A stretch of DNA of 64,000 bases, taken from contig NZ_JAPQES010000002.1 of the NCBI RefSeq assembly GCF_026735165.1, positions 313,745-377,744 on the forward strand, given 5' to 3'. This document shows, in pieces, positions 28,296 through 37,610 of the stretch. The translations under genes and the position numbers were made by a program. Numbering within the stretch: the stretch's first letter is position 1; the number at the start of each line of letters is the position of its first letter. This stretch comes from Clostridium ganghwense. Its GTDB lineage: Bacteria; Bacillota; Clostridia; Clostridiales; Clostridiaceae. A model generated the notes under the pieces. That model was not told where the DNA came from and searched no databases. It saw nothing but the letters and a program-made list of their open reading frames with translations.

Positions 28296-31200
28296 TTAAG
28301 TATTTTTATGAAGGAACATTTTCTTAGCTTGAATCAAATCATCAGTGATAATGGTATTAATACCATTATTTCCTATTTTAGAATCATAGACCCTTACACT
28401 TTGAATTCTAATAACATTATCAAGGAATTGTTTTATCATAAGTCCATTCTTTATAATAATATATTTATTCTCATAGAACTCAGTTATTATTTTACCTATA
28501 TTGTCTTCACATTCACTCTCCATTGAATAACCTTTGTCTTTAAGAATTTTTAGAGCCAAATTAATTAAATCAGTTTCAGTATAGTCATCAAAATCTAATA
28601 AAGTTGGGAATCTATAGCTTAATGCTGGATTTTGTTTCATCAAATCTCTTATAGTTTTTTCTTCTCCATTCAAAACTATTATCATCCTATTGCTATTTTT
28701 ATCAATAAACTTAATTAGTTTAACAATAGTGTTGTTAGACTCCTCTCCTCCAATAAATAAATCAGTTCTATCTATAAATAATACCTTCCCTATTCCTTTA
28801 TTCAGAACATCTTCTAACGTTTTGCCGCTTTTAATAGCAGTGTCAATTTCATATTTACTGATTTGAAGAGGAGCCTTTGCATTTACTATACCTATGCTGT
28901 ATAACATTTCAGTCAAGACATTTAATACAATATTTTTACCAGTTCCTATTCCTCCAGTGAAAATAATATTCATATACTTGTTTATATCTGAGTTTATTCC
29001 TAATTTCTTTCTTCTTTCATTAATTCTAAATAACTTATATTGATTTCTTAAAAATTCCTTAGCTTTGTCATTATCAGAAATCCTCATCAGTTTGTTTTCA
29101 AGATTAAAACTCTTATCATTTTCAGAAAATATAAGTTTTTCAACATCTTCAGCAATTATACGATTCATTTCGTAAGCACTAATTTGTTCTTCAGCAACTC
29201 TGACACTTTGAATTCTTATAAGATTTTCAATATGGTTTCTTACCATTCTAGCATTACCAGATTGGGCATCTGAATTCTCATATATATCAACAAAACTCTT
29301 TTCAAGCTCTACATGAGCATTTTTAGATATTTCAAATCCTTTTGACTTTAAAAGTCTAAGCCCGATTTCCAATAATTCATTTGGTCTATAATCCTCAAAA
29401 GTCGTCCATAATGGGAATCTTGATCTAAGACCAATGTTTACATCAAAAAAATCTTCCATCTCTTTACTATATCCAGCTAAGATAACAATAACTTCTTTTG
29501 AATAGTCTTCAATTAGTTTAAGTAATGTTTCAATAACCTCTCTACCTAGTGAATCATTTGCTAACGTATATGCCTCATCAATAAATAAAATTCCACCAAT
29601 AGCTTCTTTAAATTTTGCCTCTGTTTTTTTAGATGTCTCTTCTGAATTTTCTGCTACAAAACTTGATCTATCTGTTTCAACAAGTTGTCCTCCTTTTAAG
29701 AAGCCCATGCTGTTTAACATTTCCGCTACAAGCCTTGCAATACTTGTTTTTCCTGTTCCAGGATTACCTGCAAAAACCATATTTAAATTTTGTTCAATCT
29801 TTGTATCAACACCTACTGATTTTCTCTTTTCTTGCGCAATTAACAATTTATATTGATTTCTCAGTAAATTCTTTACTTCCCCTAATCCAACAATACCTTT
29901 TAATTTTTCCTCTAAATCAAATCTAACTCTAACATTAAAGTTAAAATTGCTTCTATCTAATATATCAATTGGTCTTTCCAAATCTAAAAGGTACTTTTTA
30001 GACGCATCCATTATAGCATTTTCTATAACATTCCTTACAAATCTTGCATTTCCTAAGCCTTTGCTCTCAATAGTCTGGTTTCTTGTAAATAGGTCTATTA
30101 AATCATTCTTCACATTATTAGCAATATAATACCCTTTATCTCTTGCTATATTAACAGCTATTTCGTACATTTCTTCTGGTGTGTAGTCTGTAAAATGTAT
30201 AATATTATGGAACCTAGATTTTAATCCTTGATTATAGTTAAGCACTCTTTCCATATCTTTCTCATAACCTGCTAAAATAACAACTAGATTATCTCTATTA
30301 TTTTCAATTCCATATAGAAGAGTATCTATAATTTTTCTTCCTACATTATCATTTTCACTTTCACACAAGGCATAAGCTTCATCAATAAACAAAACCCCTC
30401 CAATAGCTGAGTTAACAATATCATTTGTTGTTTTTTCAACATCACTAGCATCTCCAGATACAAAATCAGCTTTACTAACTTCTACAAAAACATTCCTTGA
30501 TAACACTCCTAAAGCATTTAAAAAATCAAATGTAATTCTAGCAGCATTTGTTTTTCCAGTACCTGCATTACCTATAAACACCATATTTGAAGGTGTATTA
30601 ACTGTCTTCATACTAAGTCTTTCTCTTATTTTTTGTACTTTAAAGTTGTTTTCAATATTATTAATGTGTTCTTTAAATTCTTTTATCCCTACTATTGAGT
30701 CCAATCTATGCTTTACTTCTTCTAAGGATGGTGTTACATAATCGTTTAATTCATATACTTCATTATTTATTTTTGCAAATATTTTATCATTTTCGATATA
30801 TAATAAAATTCTACTATTTTTCTTAATCTTTTCTTCTTCAATAATTTTCTTTAGAGGATTGCCTATTTTGTATCTAGTATAGTCCATTAAAGTAAAATTC
30901 TTATCTTCATTAAATTTATAAATATAAGATAAAATACCGTAATCCTCTTCTAGATTATTACTTTCTTTATTTCTAAATGTGATATCAAGACTATAATTTA
31001 CTTCTAATTCTTTTAATACCTTAAATAGTACTTTTTTCATAATAAGTGTTTTTTCAACCTTAGTTAGGTTTTTAGTATATAAAACTTTGTCTCTGTTATT
31101 AATGTAATTTTCAACAAACTCTAAATAATCACTGTCATTCTTTTTATCATATAAAAACACAACAAATTTATCATTACATTGTATTGTATTAATTGTATTT

Positions 31201-31688
31201 CCTACATTTTCAGTTGTTTCTAAAAGGAATCTGTTATTCATAACATAGTCAGTTTCTAATTCAATACTACTATTTGGATATATCTTAGTTAATATATCAA
31301 GCATCTTATCACTTGCCATATTAACATTTGTGAACACTATACCTTCTGAACTATTGCTCAGCTTTTCATATAAATCTGTTAAAAATGCATTATAACCGTA
31401 GTTACAGTTGTATGAAGCTAAATCAATCTCTTCAAGAGTTGCATTCTCTAAAAGTTTATTTGCTCTTAATTCTTGAAACATATGTCTCATACTAACTTTT
31501 TTAAATGTATTCATCTCTCCAACAACAAGTAATACACCTTTTTCTCTATTCATTACTTTATCTTTAAAATAAGCACTTAATTCTTTAAAATAATCTTCTT
31601 GTCCAATAAATTCTTTATTCAATTTTCCTTCTATCTCTGCAAAAATATCTTCATTTAAAATCAATCTCACAATGCATTTCTCCCTCAA
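28296..31688 (-). CDS. Multi-module AAA ATPase, SpoVK/CbxX type (1130 aa)
   Basis: Cytosolic protein with three recognisable CbxX/CfqX-SpoVK AAA modules plus an N-terminal degenerate one. Module 1: Walker A GNAGTGKT near 372, Walker B VLFIDEAYAL near 437. Module 2: GNPGTGKT near 645, ILFIDEAYTL near 699. Module 3 is altered: GGIGTGKN near 911 and VLFIDRTD near 970, so the Walker A Thr is Asn and the catalytic Glu of Walker B is Arg. The N-terminal region has only GEMNTFKK at a P-loop-like place. Thus two modules should hydrolyse ATP and two are probably structural. SpoVK-like proteins act in sporulation; CbxX proteins remodel Rubisco. Neither role is shown here. Confidence 0.82.
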   Translation of the reverse strand: MREKCIVRLILNEDIFAEIEGKLNKEFIGQEDYFKELSAYFKDKVMNREKGVLLVVGEMNTFKKVSMRHMFQELRANKLLENATLEEIDLASYNCNYGYNAFLTDLYEKLSNSSEGIVFTNVNMASDKMLDILTKIYPNSSIELETDYVMNNRFLLETTENVGNTINTIQCNDKFVVFLYDKKNDSDYLEFVENYINNRDKVLYTKNLTKVEKTLIMKKVLFKVLKELEVNYSLDITFRNKESNNLEEDYGILSYIYKFNEDKNFTLMDYTRYKIGNPLKKIIEEEKIKKNSRILLYIENDKIFAKINNEVYELNDYVTPSLEEVKHRLDSIVGIKEFKEHINNIENNFKVQKIRERLSMKTVNTPSNMVFIGNAGTGKTNAARITFDFLNALGVLSRNVFVEVSKADFVSGDASDVEKTTNDIVNSAIGGVLFIDEAYALCESENDNVGRKIIDTLLYGIENNRDNLVVILAGYEKDMERVLNYNQGLKSRFHNIIHFTDYTPEEMYEIAVNIARDKGYYIANNVKNDLIDLFTRNQTIESKGLGNARFVRNVIENAIMDASKKYLLDLERPIDILDRSNFNFNVRVRFDLEEKLKGIVGLGEVKNLLRNQYKLLIAQEKRKSVGVDTKIEQNLNMVFAGNPGTGKTSIARLVAEMLNSMGFLKGGQLVETDRSSFVAENSEETSKKTEAKFKEAIGGILFIDEAYTLANDSLGREVIETLLKLIEDYSKEVIVILAGYSKEMEDFFDVNIGLRSRFPLWTTFEDYRPNELLEIGLRLLKSKGFEISKNAHVELEKSFVDIYENSDAQSGNARMVRNHIENLIRIQSVRVAEEQISAYEMNRIIAEDVEKLIFSENDKSFNLENKLMRISDNDKAKEFLRNQYKLFRINERRKKLGINSDINKYMNIIFTGGIGTGKNIVLNVLTEMLYSIGIVNAKAPLQISKYEIDTAIKSGKTLEDVLNKGIGKVLFIDRTDLFIGGEESNNTIVKLIKFIDKNSNRMIIVLNGEEKTIRDLMKQNPALSYRFPTLLDFDDYTETDLINLALKILKDKGYSMESECEDNIGKIITEFYENKYIIIKNGLMIKQFLDNVIRIQSVRVYDSKIGNNGINTIITDDLIQAKKMFLHKNT

Positions 31689-31849
31689 TAAATATTTTCT
31701 CTATCTATCCAAATAATTTGATGACTATAAGTGGTATAAATAACATTTTATATGAAGATAATTATAGCATAATTTAATGATATATTCATCAAGAGCAGAG
31801 AATATCTGAATTTTTATAGCATTTTCATTATATTTAGTAGAATAAAAAA

Positions 31850-32400
31850 TTTTAGAATTTAGGAACCTAAAAGTAAAAATTCTTATGAGGAAATGAATTT
31901 AAGATTGTATAGTATTTAAATGAAAGGCTTAATAAAACCTAAGCACCAGTACTAGATAATTTTCATATAATACTATCACATGAATTAATTCTATGGAGGT
32001 AAAGTACTTTTATGAAAAAAAAGGTGTTTAGTCTATTTTCAATTCTCTGTACATTACTCTTGAGTTTTACACTTCTAACAGGATGTGCTCCTAAGAAAGA
32101 TACTCAACTAAAAAAAGTTAAGTTAAATGAAGTAGTACGTTCTGTTTTTTATGCTCCTATGTATGTAGCTATTAATGAAGGTTTTTTTAAAGAGGAAGGC
32201 TTAGATATTGAGCTTTCGACTGGACAGGGGGCAGATACAACTATTGTGAAAACACAAGTATTGTAATTAAGAGGTTGTACATAGAAATGCCTAAAAAACA
32301 TAAATAAAATAAAAGATATTTTTTTCTATCATAACCTTAGTACTCTTATATACCCAAATCACTTCATATACACCGTCTCTGACTAAGTGATTCGCACTTT
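31850..32400. repeat. Mosaic repeat unit B (U + lipoprotein 5' end + S + R)
   Basis: 31850-32011 copies the region upstream of the binding-protein gene, 32012-32248 copies its first codons, 32249-32310 is repeat S and 32325-32400 is repeat R (CTTATATACCCAAATCACTT, then ACCGTCTC and a CGCACTTT hairpin). The same order recurs at 36183-36785. The bases 31689-31849 between this unit and the AAA gene hold nothing I recognise. Confidence 0.75.
32012..32266 (+). pseudogene. Truncated substrate-binding lipoprotein gene (copy B)
   Basis: 84 codons with a complete lipoprotein signal (lipobox LLTGC, Cys25) and the first part of the NMT1-like domain (VFYAPMYVAINEGFFKEEGL), nearly identical to the 340-residue gene at 43822. 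After GQGAD the sequence switches to repeat S, giving TTIVKTQVL and a stop. The ribosome site GGAGG and upstream region are intact, so a short lipopeptide may still be made. It has no binding domain and is most likely non-functional. Confidence 0.8.
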
Positions 32401-32463
32401 ATTTGTTACCCCTAAGTCCTCTTCTCTTTCATTTGTATAAATCCTATTTATTTCATCTTATTC

Positions 32464-32492
32464 TAAAAAATCCAGCAGAAAAACTGCTGGAT
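32464..32492 (-). terminator. Terminator of the 127-aa membrane protein gene
   Basis: ATCCAGCAG/CTGCTGGAT, 9-bp stem with a 5-base loop, followed on the minus strand by T6. The rest of 32401-32668 holds no gene I recognise. Confidence 0.8.
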
Positions 32493-32668
32493 TAGTAATT
32501 TTTATATTCTATTCATTTACAATTTGTTCACAATCCCCGAGGGTTCTAGGCGAACCCGTAGGTACGCCTTGCTTTAAATGTTTCAACCTATTATATATAC
32601 ACTACCTCTTACTACAATATGAGTAAGCTTACTTACTCCTGTTTGCTTGTATATTTACTAGTTCTTTA

Positions 32669-33052
32669 TTATTTTTTCTTAAATTTATTATGCTTATTAC
32701 GTTTGTAAGCAACATTAATTAATGCTGTTATTAATAAGCTTAAAAATAAAATTCCCATTAAAGTTATAAATATAGGCTTATATTGTTTTGAAATTTGCGG
32801 ATAATTATTTTCTATGGTAACTGCTATTATTAATATACTAAAAAGCAATATTGCCAATATAGTCATAACAAGCAAATAGATACGCTCTTTTTTATCTCCT
32901 TTATATTTTAAAGCAATTAATAATGCTACTGTCATGCACAACATTAATATGATTACTATCATTGGAAATGGTATATTTTCTATACCTATAATTCTAATAG
33001 CAGTAATTAATATAAATACTGTTACAATTGCAATAATATTATTCTTTTTCAT
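32669..33052 (-). CDS. Small membrane protein, probable Rhs immunity protein
   Basis: 127 residues with four hydrophobic helices and a basic tail (KRNKHNKFKKK). Its C-terminal half (YPQISKQYKPIFI) resembles that of the chimeric frame at 37062 (FPQVWEQYKSIFI). It lies directly downstream of an Rhs fragment on the same strand, the usual place for the immunity gene of a polymorphic toxin. Membrane immunity proteins usually guard against pore-forming or membrane-acting toxins. The role is inferred from position. Confidence 0.5.
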   Translation of the reverse strand: MKKNNIIAIVTVFILITAIRIIGIENIPFPMIVIILMLCMTVALLIALKYKGDKKERIYLLVMTILAILLFSILIIAVTIENNYPQISKQYKPIFITLMGILFLSLLITALINVAYKRNKHNKFKKK

Positions 33053-33080
33053 AGTTTTTGTTCCACCTACATTCTTAATT

Positions 33081-33434
33081 ATTATCTTACTTGTTACTGG
33101 TATTTTAGAATTCTATAATTTGAATCTGTATACTCATAAGCATAGGTCTTTGTAACAGTTCCTAGTGTTCCTGTTGTATAATCCTATTCTTCTTTACTTG
33201 TTATATTTCCTCCCACATCATAGCTATATACTATAATCTTGTCTAATACTTTGTTATCCTCTCTTACAAGTTGGTTCAACTCATCATAGTAGTATTTTAT
33301 TACCTTACCATTTTCAGTTATGGTCTGAATATTACCATTAGCATCATAAGTATAAGTTATTTTCTTCCCATTATTATCTATTTCACTTACTCTTGTGGTA
33401 GTTGTATTTGCTTCTTTCCCTGCTTCAAAACTTA
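33081..33434 (-). pseudogene. Rhs/YD-repeat fragment with internal stop
   Basis: The minus strand reads KEANTTTTRVSEIDNNGKK, TYTYDANGNIQTI, YYYDELNQLVREDNKVLDK and SYDVGGNITSKEE, then an in-frame TAG, then DYTTGTLGTVTKTYAYEYTD. This is the same core as in the Rhs genes at 38444 and 40503, without start, toxin tip or most of the repeats. The upstream break (33435) is followed by a short AATTAACAATGGACAGTTGA repeat also seen, in variant form, at the other Rhs break. Confidence 0.85.
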
Positions 33435-33631
33435 TCCAATTAACAATGGACAGTTGAAAATTGACAGTGTTATTTGTAATATGAATTTCTGTATATAAAC
33501 AATTTCTGGTATTTGTAAGAATAATATTCAGATATGTTTACAAAAAAAGTTTTAAAAGTTTGAGTGAAAATCAAAAACTATTCGTATATATAAGTGAAAG
33601 GGCAACCAAAGCTATTGAAGGGAGTAACAAA

Positions 33632-34177
33632 ATGGATGATAGTAGCATATTATTACTTCTTAAAAACAGTCCATCTAAAGGATTATATGAAGTTACTAAA
33701 AAATATGGTGGAATGGTAGAAGCAATAACAAGAAAAATACTTTACAACACTGCAGAAGATATTGAAGAATGCGTGGCAGACACATTTGTTACCTTATGGA
33801 AAAACACAAATGATGTAGAATTTGAGCGAGGTACACTTAAAGGGTATATTGCATGTATTGCTAGAAATAAAGCAATTGATCGATATAGAAAACTGTGCAA
33901 GGAAAGTACTGTTTATATGGAAGATAAAGATATTGTTTCAGATACGGATATAGAAGAAGAGATTGTCATAAAAAGTGATGTTGAGGTTTTACAAGGAGTT
34001 ATTAACCAAATGGGTGAGCCTGACAAAGAAATTTTTATAAGACGTTTTTTCTGGTTTGAAAAAGTGAAAGAAATAGCAGCTCATTTAGAATTAACAGAAA
34101 AGAATGTTGAAAATCGTATATACCGTGGTAAAAAGCGATTAAAACAAGTACTAACTGAAAGAGGTGTTACAATATGA
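33632..34177 (+). CDS. ECF-type RNA polymerase sigma factor
   Basis: 181 residues from the ATG at 33632 (GAAGGGAG upstream; a longer TTG reading from 33560 lacks a ribosome site). Region 2 (DIEECVADTFVTLWKN, ARNKAIDRYRK) and region 4 (EKVKEIAAHLELTEKNVENRI, YRGKKRLKQVL) are clear, with no regions 1 or 3, so it belongs to the extracytoplasmic-function class. The next gene overlaps it by four bases and looks like its anti-sigma factor. It probably drives its own operon and the repeat protein behind it; no promoter was identified. Confidence 0.9.
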   Translation: MDDSSILLLLKNSPSKGLYEVTKKYGGMVEAITRKILYNTAEDIEECVADTFVTLWKNTNDVEFERGTLKGYIACIARNKAIDRYRKLCKESTVYMEDKDIVSDTDIEEEIVIKSDVEVLQGVINQMGEPDKEIFIRRFFWFEKVKEIAAHLELTEKNVENRIYRGKKRLKQVLTERGVTI

Positions 34178-34998
34178 AAAAAATTGATGATAAGTTTTTA
34201 GATAAACTTGACGAAATGGAGATAGATATGGCTGAATTATCAGAAGATAAACTTAAGCGAATTTATGAGCTTGAAATGAAAAAAGCAGGGGTACAGAAGC
34301 CACAAAAGAAAAAAAATAACTGGAAAGTTAGAAAAGGGCTTGTTGCAGCATGTTTTGTTGTGGCGTTTGGAGCTGCTTTCCCTAATATGATTACTGATAT
34401 AAAGAATTTTACAGAAAATCCTGCAGTAAGTATTCCTAATGATAGTATAAAAGAAAAAATCAAGATTAGTACATCGCTGAAAGATGACGAACACTCTTCT
34501 GTGGTAGAACTTTCAAATGGTATTCTGAATTTTGGTGAATCTACACCCCCTATGGATAGTATTCTATATTTTGACCCTGAAACTACAACAAAGCGTTTGT
34601 TGACACAAAAGGAGTATATTGAGTATTTGGGAGTAGACCCAAGACTTTCATATATACCAACAGGGCTAATAGAGCAACCAGTTAATAATTTGAAGATAAT
34701 AGAAAACAAAAATGGAACTATGGCTTTTGATAATGGCTGTTTTAATTATAGTTCAAAAGATAATAAAAAATTTCTAACAGTAACAACTTCAAAAGGTGGT
34801 TATCCAAAGGATTGTGCTTTTATCGCTAATGAAAGTGATAGTAAGTCAAATATAAACGGTATAGAGGTTAATGTTGGGTATAATCAATATAACATGTATG
34901 TTGCAACTTTTATGTTCAAGGGAATTGGATATGAAATAACAAGCACTAATATAACTCAAAAGGAATTTATAAATGTGCTCATTTCTATACTTCAATAA
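34174..34998 (+). CDS. Membrane-anchored anti-sigma-like protein (DUF4367-like)
   Basis: 274 residues. The cytoplasmic N terminus (1-48, rich in Lys and Glu) is followed by one TM helix (about 50-68, GLVAACFVVAFGAAFP) and a roughly 200-residue external domain whose C-terminal part (VNVGYNQYNMYVATFMFKGI, then EITS) resembles DUF4367. Its ATG overlaps the sigma stop (ATGA). This layout is typical of anti-sigma factors that hold an ECF sigma at the membrane until an external signal. The pairing is inferred. Confidence 0.75.
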   Translation: MKKIDDKFLDKLDEMEIDMAELSEDKLKRIYELEMKKAGVQKPQKKKNNWKVRKGLVAACFVVAFGAAFPNMITDIKNFTENPAVSIPNDSIKEKIKISTSLKDDEHSSVVELSNGILNFGESTPPMDSILYFDPETTTKRLLTQKEYIEYLGVDPRLSYIPTGLIEQPVNNLKIIENKNGTMAFDNGCFNYSSKDNKKFLTVTTSKGGYPKDCAFIANESDSKSNINGIEVNVGYNQYNMYVATFMFKGIGYEITSTNITQKEFINVLISILQ

Positions 34999-35064
34999 TA
35001 CAGTAAAAGATATGTTTTTTTAGTTTATTAAATAAAATTAATATATAAAAGAGGGAGAATAATT

Positions 35065-36027
35065 ATGTTAAAAACAAAAATAATAGCATTATGTGCAGTA
35101 GGATCAATTCTTTTAGGAGGTACAGGTTTAGGTGTTTCTGTATCCTCATTGCAAAGTGACAACGAGCCTAAGGCTATAGTTAGTGAAGCAGTGTTAGCAG
35201 ATGAAATTAACGTTGAACCTATCTCTTATGGTGAAGATGGTTTAGAACCTAAAGGTGAATTAGCATGTGAACTTATTGAGGAACCTAAAGATGGATTAGC
35301 ATGTGAACTTACTGAGGAACCTAAAGATGGATTAGCATGTGAACTTACTGAGGAACCTAAAGATGGATTAGCATGTGAACTTACTGAGGAACCTAAAGGT
35401 GAATTAGCATGTGAACTTACTGAGGAACCTAAAGATGGATTAGCATGTGAACTTACTGAGGAACCTAAAGATGGATTAGCATGTGAACTTACTGAGGAAC
35501 CTAAAGGTGAATTAGCATGTGAACTTACTGAGGAACCTAAAGGTGAATTAGCATGTGAACTTACTGAGGAACCTAAAGGTGAATTAGCATGTGAACTTAC
35601 TGTAGAACCTAAAGGTGAATTAGCATCAATGACAAATGAAGTTGATATATATAATATTGTTTTAGATTATTTTATTTCTCTAGATGAAGCATTAAATAGT
35701 GATATGAAATATATTGCTGTGAATTTCGATGCAAGTATTGATAAGGAAAACAAAGAAAAAGTTATAGAGAATCTAAAAAAATATAATGTAGATATAATAG
35801 AAGGGAACGTGGAGGAATTAATGGCAAAAGGGCTAGGTGACGAATATGGTAATTTAGATGGTATTCTATTATCAATAAGTGATGTTAAAATAGAATCAGA
35901 AAATAAAATAATAATCAATGGTTCTAAATATCGTTCAGGTCTTGGTTCTATTTCCACTCAAGTTACTATTAACAATGATAACGGAACTTGGAAAATTGAA
36001 GAGTCATCACCTCAAATTGCATCATAA
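35065..36027 (+). CDS. Exported protein with cysteine-containing 12-residue repeats
   Basis: 320 residues. An N-terminal hydrophobic segment (about 5-26) looks like a signal peptide or anchor. Residues 61-180 are ten tandem copies of EPK(D/G)(G/E)LACELTE, then a partial eleventh, each full unit with one Cys at the same place and strongly acidic. The C-terminal 120 residues (from NIVLDYFISLDEAL) form a globular domain of unknown family. It follows the sigma/anti-sigma pair by 66 bases and is probably their target. Regularly spaced cysteines suggest metal binding or cross-linking, which is only a guess. Confidence 0.75.
   Translation: MLKTKIIALCAVGSILLGGTGLGVSVSSLQSDNEPKAIVSEAVLADEINVEPISYGEDGLEPKGELACELIEEPKDGLACELTEEPKDGLACELTEEPKDGLACELTEEPKGELACELTEEPKDGLACELTEEPKDGLACELTEEPKGELACELTEEPKGELACELTEEPKGELACELTVEPKGELASMTNEVDIYNIVLDYFISLDEALNSDMKYIAVNFDASIDKENKEKVIENLKKYNVDIIEGNVEELMAKGLGDEYGNLDGILLSISDVKIESENKIIINGSKYRSGLGSISTQVTINNDNGTWKIEESSPQIAS
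35245..35628 (+). repeat. 36-bp tandem repeat (minisatellite) within the exported protein gene
   Basis: Ten full units plus a partial one of a 36-bp sequence built around GAACCTAAAGATGGATTAGC. Units differ mainly in GATGGA versus GGTGAA. The near-identity of units suggests recent expansion and likely variation in copy number between strains. Confidence 0.93.
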
Positions 36028-36119
36028 TACTTTACAAGGGCTAACCCCATATTGGAAGCAAATGGCTCCCATTTGATAAGTTAAGAACATATAGAAAATA
36101 TCGTTGGTGAAAAATACGT

Positions 36120-36177
36120 AAGCGTCAAATAGTCCCCACCTATTATTGAGCTAGGGACTATTTGACGCTTACTTTTT
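36120..36177 (+). terminator. Strong terminator after the repeat protein
   Basis: Perfect 17-bp stem AAGCGTCAAATAGTCCC/GGGACTATTTGACGCTT with a 17-base loop, then ACTTTTT. It closes the sigma/anti-sigma/repeat-protein unit. Confidence 0.85.
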
Positions 36178-36182
36178 AGAAT

Positions 36183-36785
36183 TCAAATTATATTTTTCAT
36201 GAAAATTAATATATAACCAACTAAGCGAAAGTAAAGAATTTTAGAATTTAAGAACTAAAAAATAAAAATTCTTGTAAAGAAATAGATTTAGACTGCATAA
36301 TATTTAAATGTAAAGCTTAATAAAACCTAAGCACCAGTATTCTATAATTTTCATATAATACTATCACATGAATTAATTCTATGGAGGTAAAGTACTTTTA
36401 TGAAAAAAAAGGTGTTTAGTCTATTTTCAATTCTCTGTACATTAATCTTGAGTTTTACACTCCTAACAGGATGTACGCCTAAGAAAGATACTCAACTAAA
36501 AAAAGTTAAGTTAAATGAAGTAGTACGTTCTGTTTTTTATGCTCCTATGTATGTAGCTATTAATGAAGGTTTCTTTAAAGAAGAAGGCTTAGATATTGAT
36601 CTTTCAACAGGTCAAGGTGCAGAAGCAACTATTGTCAAAACACAAGTATTGTAATTAAGAGATTGTACATAAACATTCCTAAAAAACATAAGTAAAAGAT
36701 TGTTGTTTTCTATCATAACCTTAGTACTCTTATATCCCTGAATTACTTTACATATACCGTTTCCGACTAAGTGCCTCGCACTTTA
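36183..36785. repeat. Mosaic repeat unit C (U + lipoprotein 5' end + S + R)
   Basis: From 36183 to about 36636 it is nearly identical to 43611-44055 (upstream region and first codons of the full binding-protein gene). Repeat S follows at 36637-36700 and repeat R at 36711-36785. Same order as unit B. Confidence 0.8.
36400..36654 (+). pseudogene. Truncated substrate-binding lipoprotein gene (copy C)
   Basis: 84 codons nearly identical to copy B and to the 5' end of the complete gene at 43822, with lipobox LLTGC and the same switch to repeat S after GQGAE (ending TIVKTQVL). The identical break point in B and C shows that the truncated form was itself duplicated. It is probably non-functional. 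Confidence 0.8.
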
Positions 36786-36803
36786 TTAATCAGCCTAAAA
36801 AAC

Positions 36804-36840
36804 AAAGCTATTGAAATGTTTTTTACACTTCAATAGCTTT
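36804..36840 (-). terminator. Hairpin behind repeat R (unit C)
   Basis: AAAGCTATTGAA/TTCAATAGCTTT, 12-bp stem. A sibling hairpin with the same arms follows repeat R at 40056-40094. The remaining bases up to 37061 hold no gene I recognise. Confidence 0.65.
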
Positions 36841-37061
36841 TATAAGTCTATCCAATATAATAAATTCCTAAGTACCTAACCACTTAACGAAGGAACCTGA
36901 AACTGAGCTTATCATTAACTATTTATTTTCTTTTTTCTTGTTGAGTATTTTACATTTTTCAGGTCATCAACACGTTCCCTTAGCATTTAATGGTAACTAC
37001 TTTCATTTGCTAATCTCGAGAGACCCGTAGGTACGTATTGCTATACCTTATTTTAAATTAC

Positions 37062-37475
37062 CTATTTAATTTTACCAATATTTTTTATAGCTAATATTAT
37101 TATATAGATTGTAAAATAAATAAATACCGCTAAAGTTAATACAATAAAAATAGATTTATATTGTTCCCATACTTGTGGAAATTTATTATTAACTATAGCT
37201 ATTACAAAAAGCAACATTGCTAAAACAATAAACAATAAAATAAATATCTTAGCAAATTTATTCTGGTTTCCTATTGCATCATAGACTATTTCGCTGCCAT
37301 TAAATTTCTTTAATAAATCTTTCCAATTTGCATCTGTATACTCATAGGCATAAGTCTTTGTAACATCTCCTAGTGTTCCTGTTGTATGAGCATATTCTTT
37401 CTTATTTGTTATTTTTGACGAACTCAAAAAGCAATTGATGAGTATATTCATTTTTATAATTATAATAGAATTCAA
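37062..37475 (-). pseudogene. Chimera of an Rhs fragment and an immunity-like membrane protein
   Basis: Codons about 20-71 carry the Rhs core (KKEYAHTTGTLGDVTKTYAY, then NGSEIVYDAIGN). After AIGN the frame passes straight into a two-helix membrane segment (FILLFIVLAMLLFVIAIV, FPQVWEQYKSIFI) that matches the C-terminal half of the 127-residue protein at 32669. An in-frame deletion between an Rhs gene and its immunity gene, removing the toxin tip, would give exactly this. Start and expression are doubtful. Confidence 0.7.
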
Positions 37476-37483
37476 AAAAGATT

Positions 37484-37524
37484 AAACAGCCTCAGTCGAA
37501 TGGAATTCAAGACTTTGGCTGCTT
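37484..37524 (-). terminator. Hairpin after the 145-aa membrane protein gene
   Basis: AAACAGCCTCAGTC can pair with GACTTTGGCTGCTT with a few mismatches. T runs lie near both sides, so it may act in either direction. Confidence 0.45.
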
Positions 37525-37610
37525 AGAGTTTTTTTTATTATTTCTACTGTCTACTTGACAGGGAGCAGTTCACTTACGTATATGCTAATCAAAAAATTTT
37601 ACTATAGAGC

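Noticed and set aside
32012-32266. Truncated lipoprotein copies considered as real small lipoproteins
   Set aside because: They equal the first codons of the full gene and end in non-homologous repeat sequence at the same point.
35245-35628. 36-bp repeats considered as CRISPR
   Set aside because: Units are contiguous, in frame and coding; no spacers.
35245-35628. 12-residue Cys repeats considered as a multi-core RiPP precursor
   Set aside because: No maturation enzyme or protease gene nearby, and a globular domain follows the repeats.
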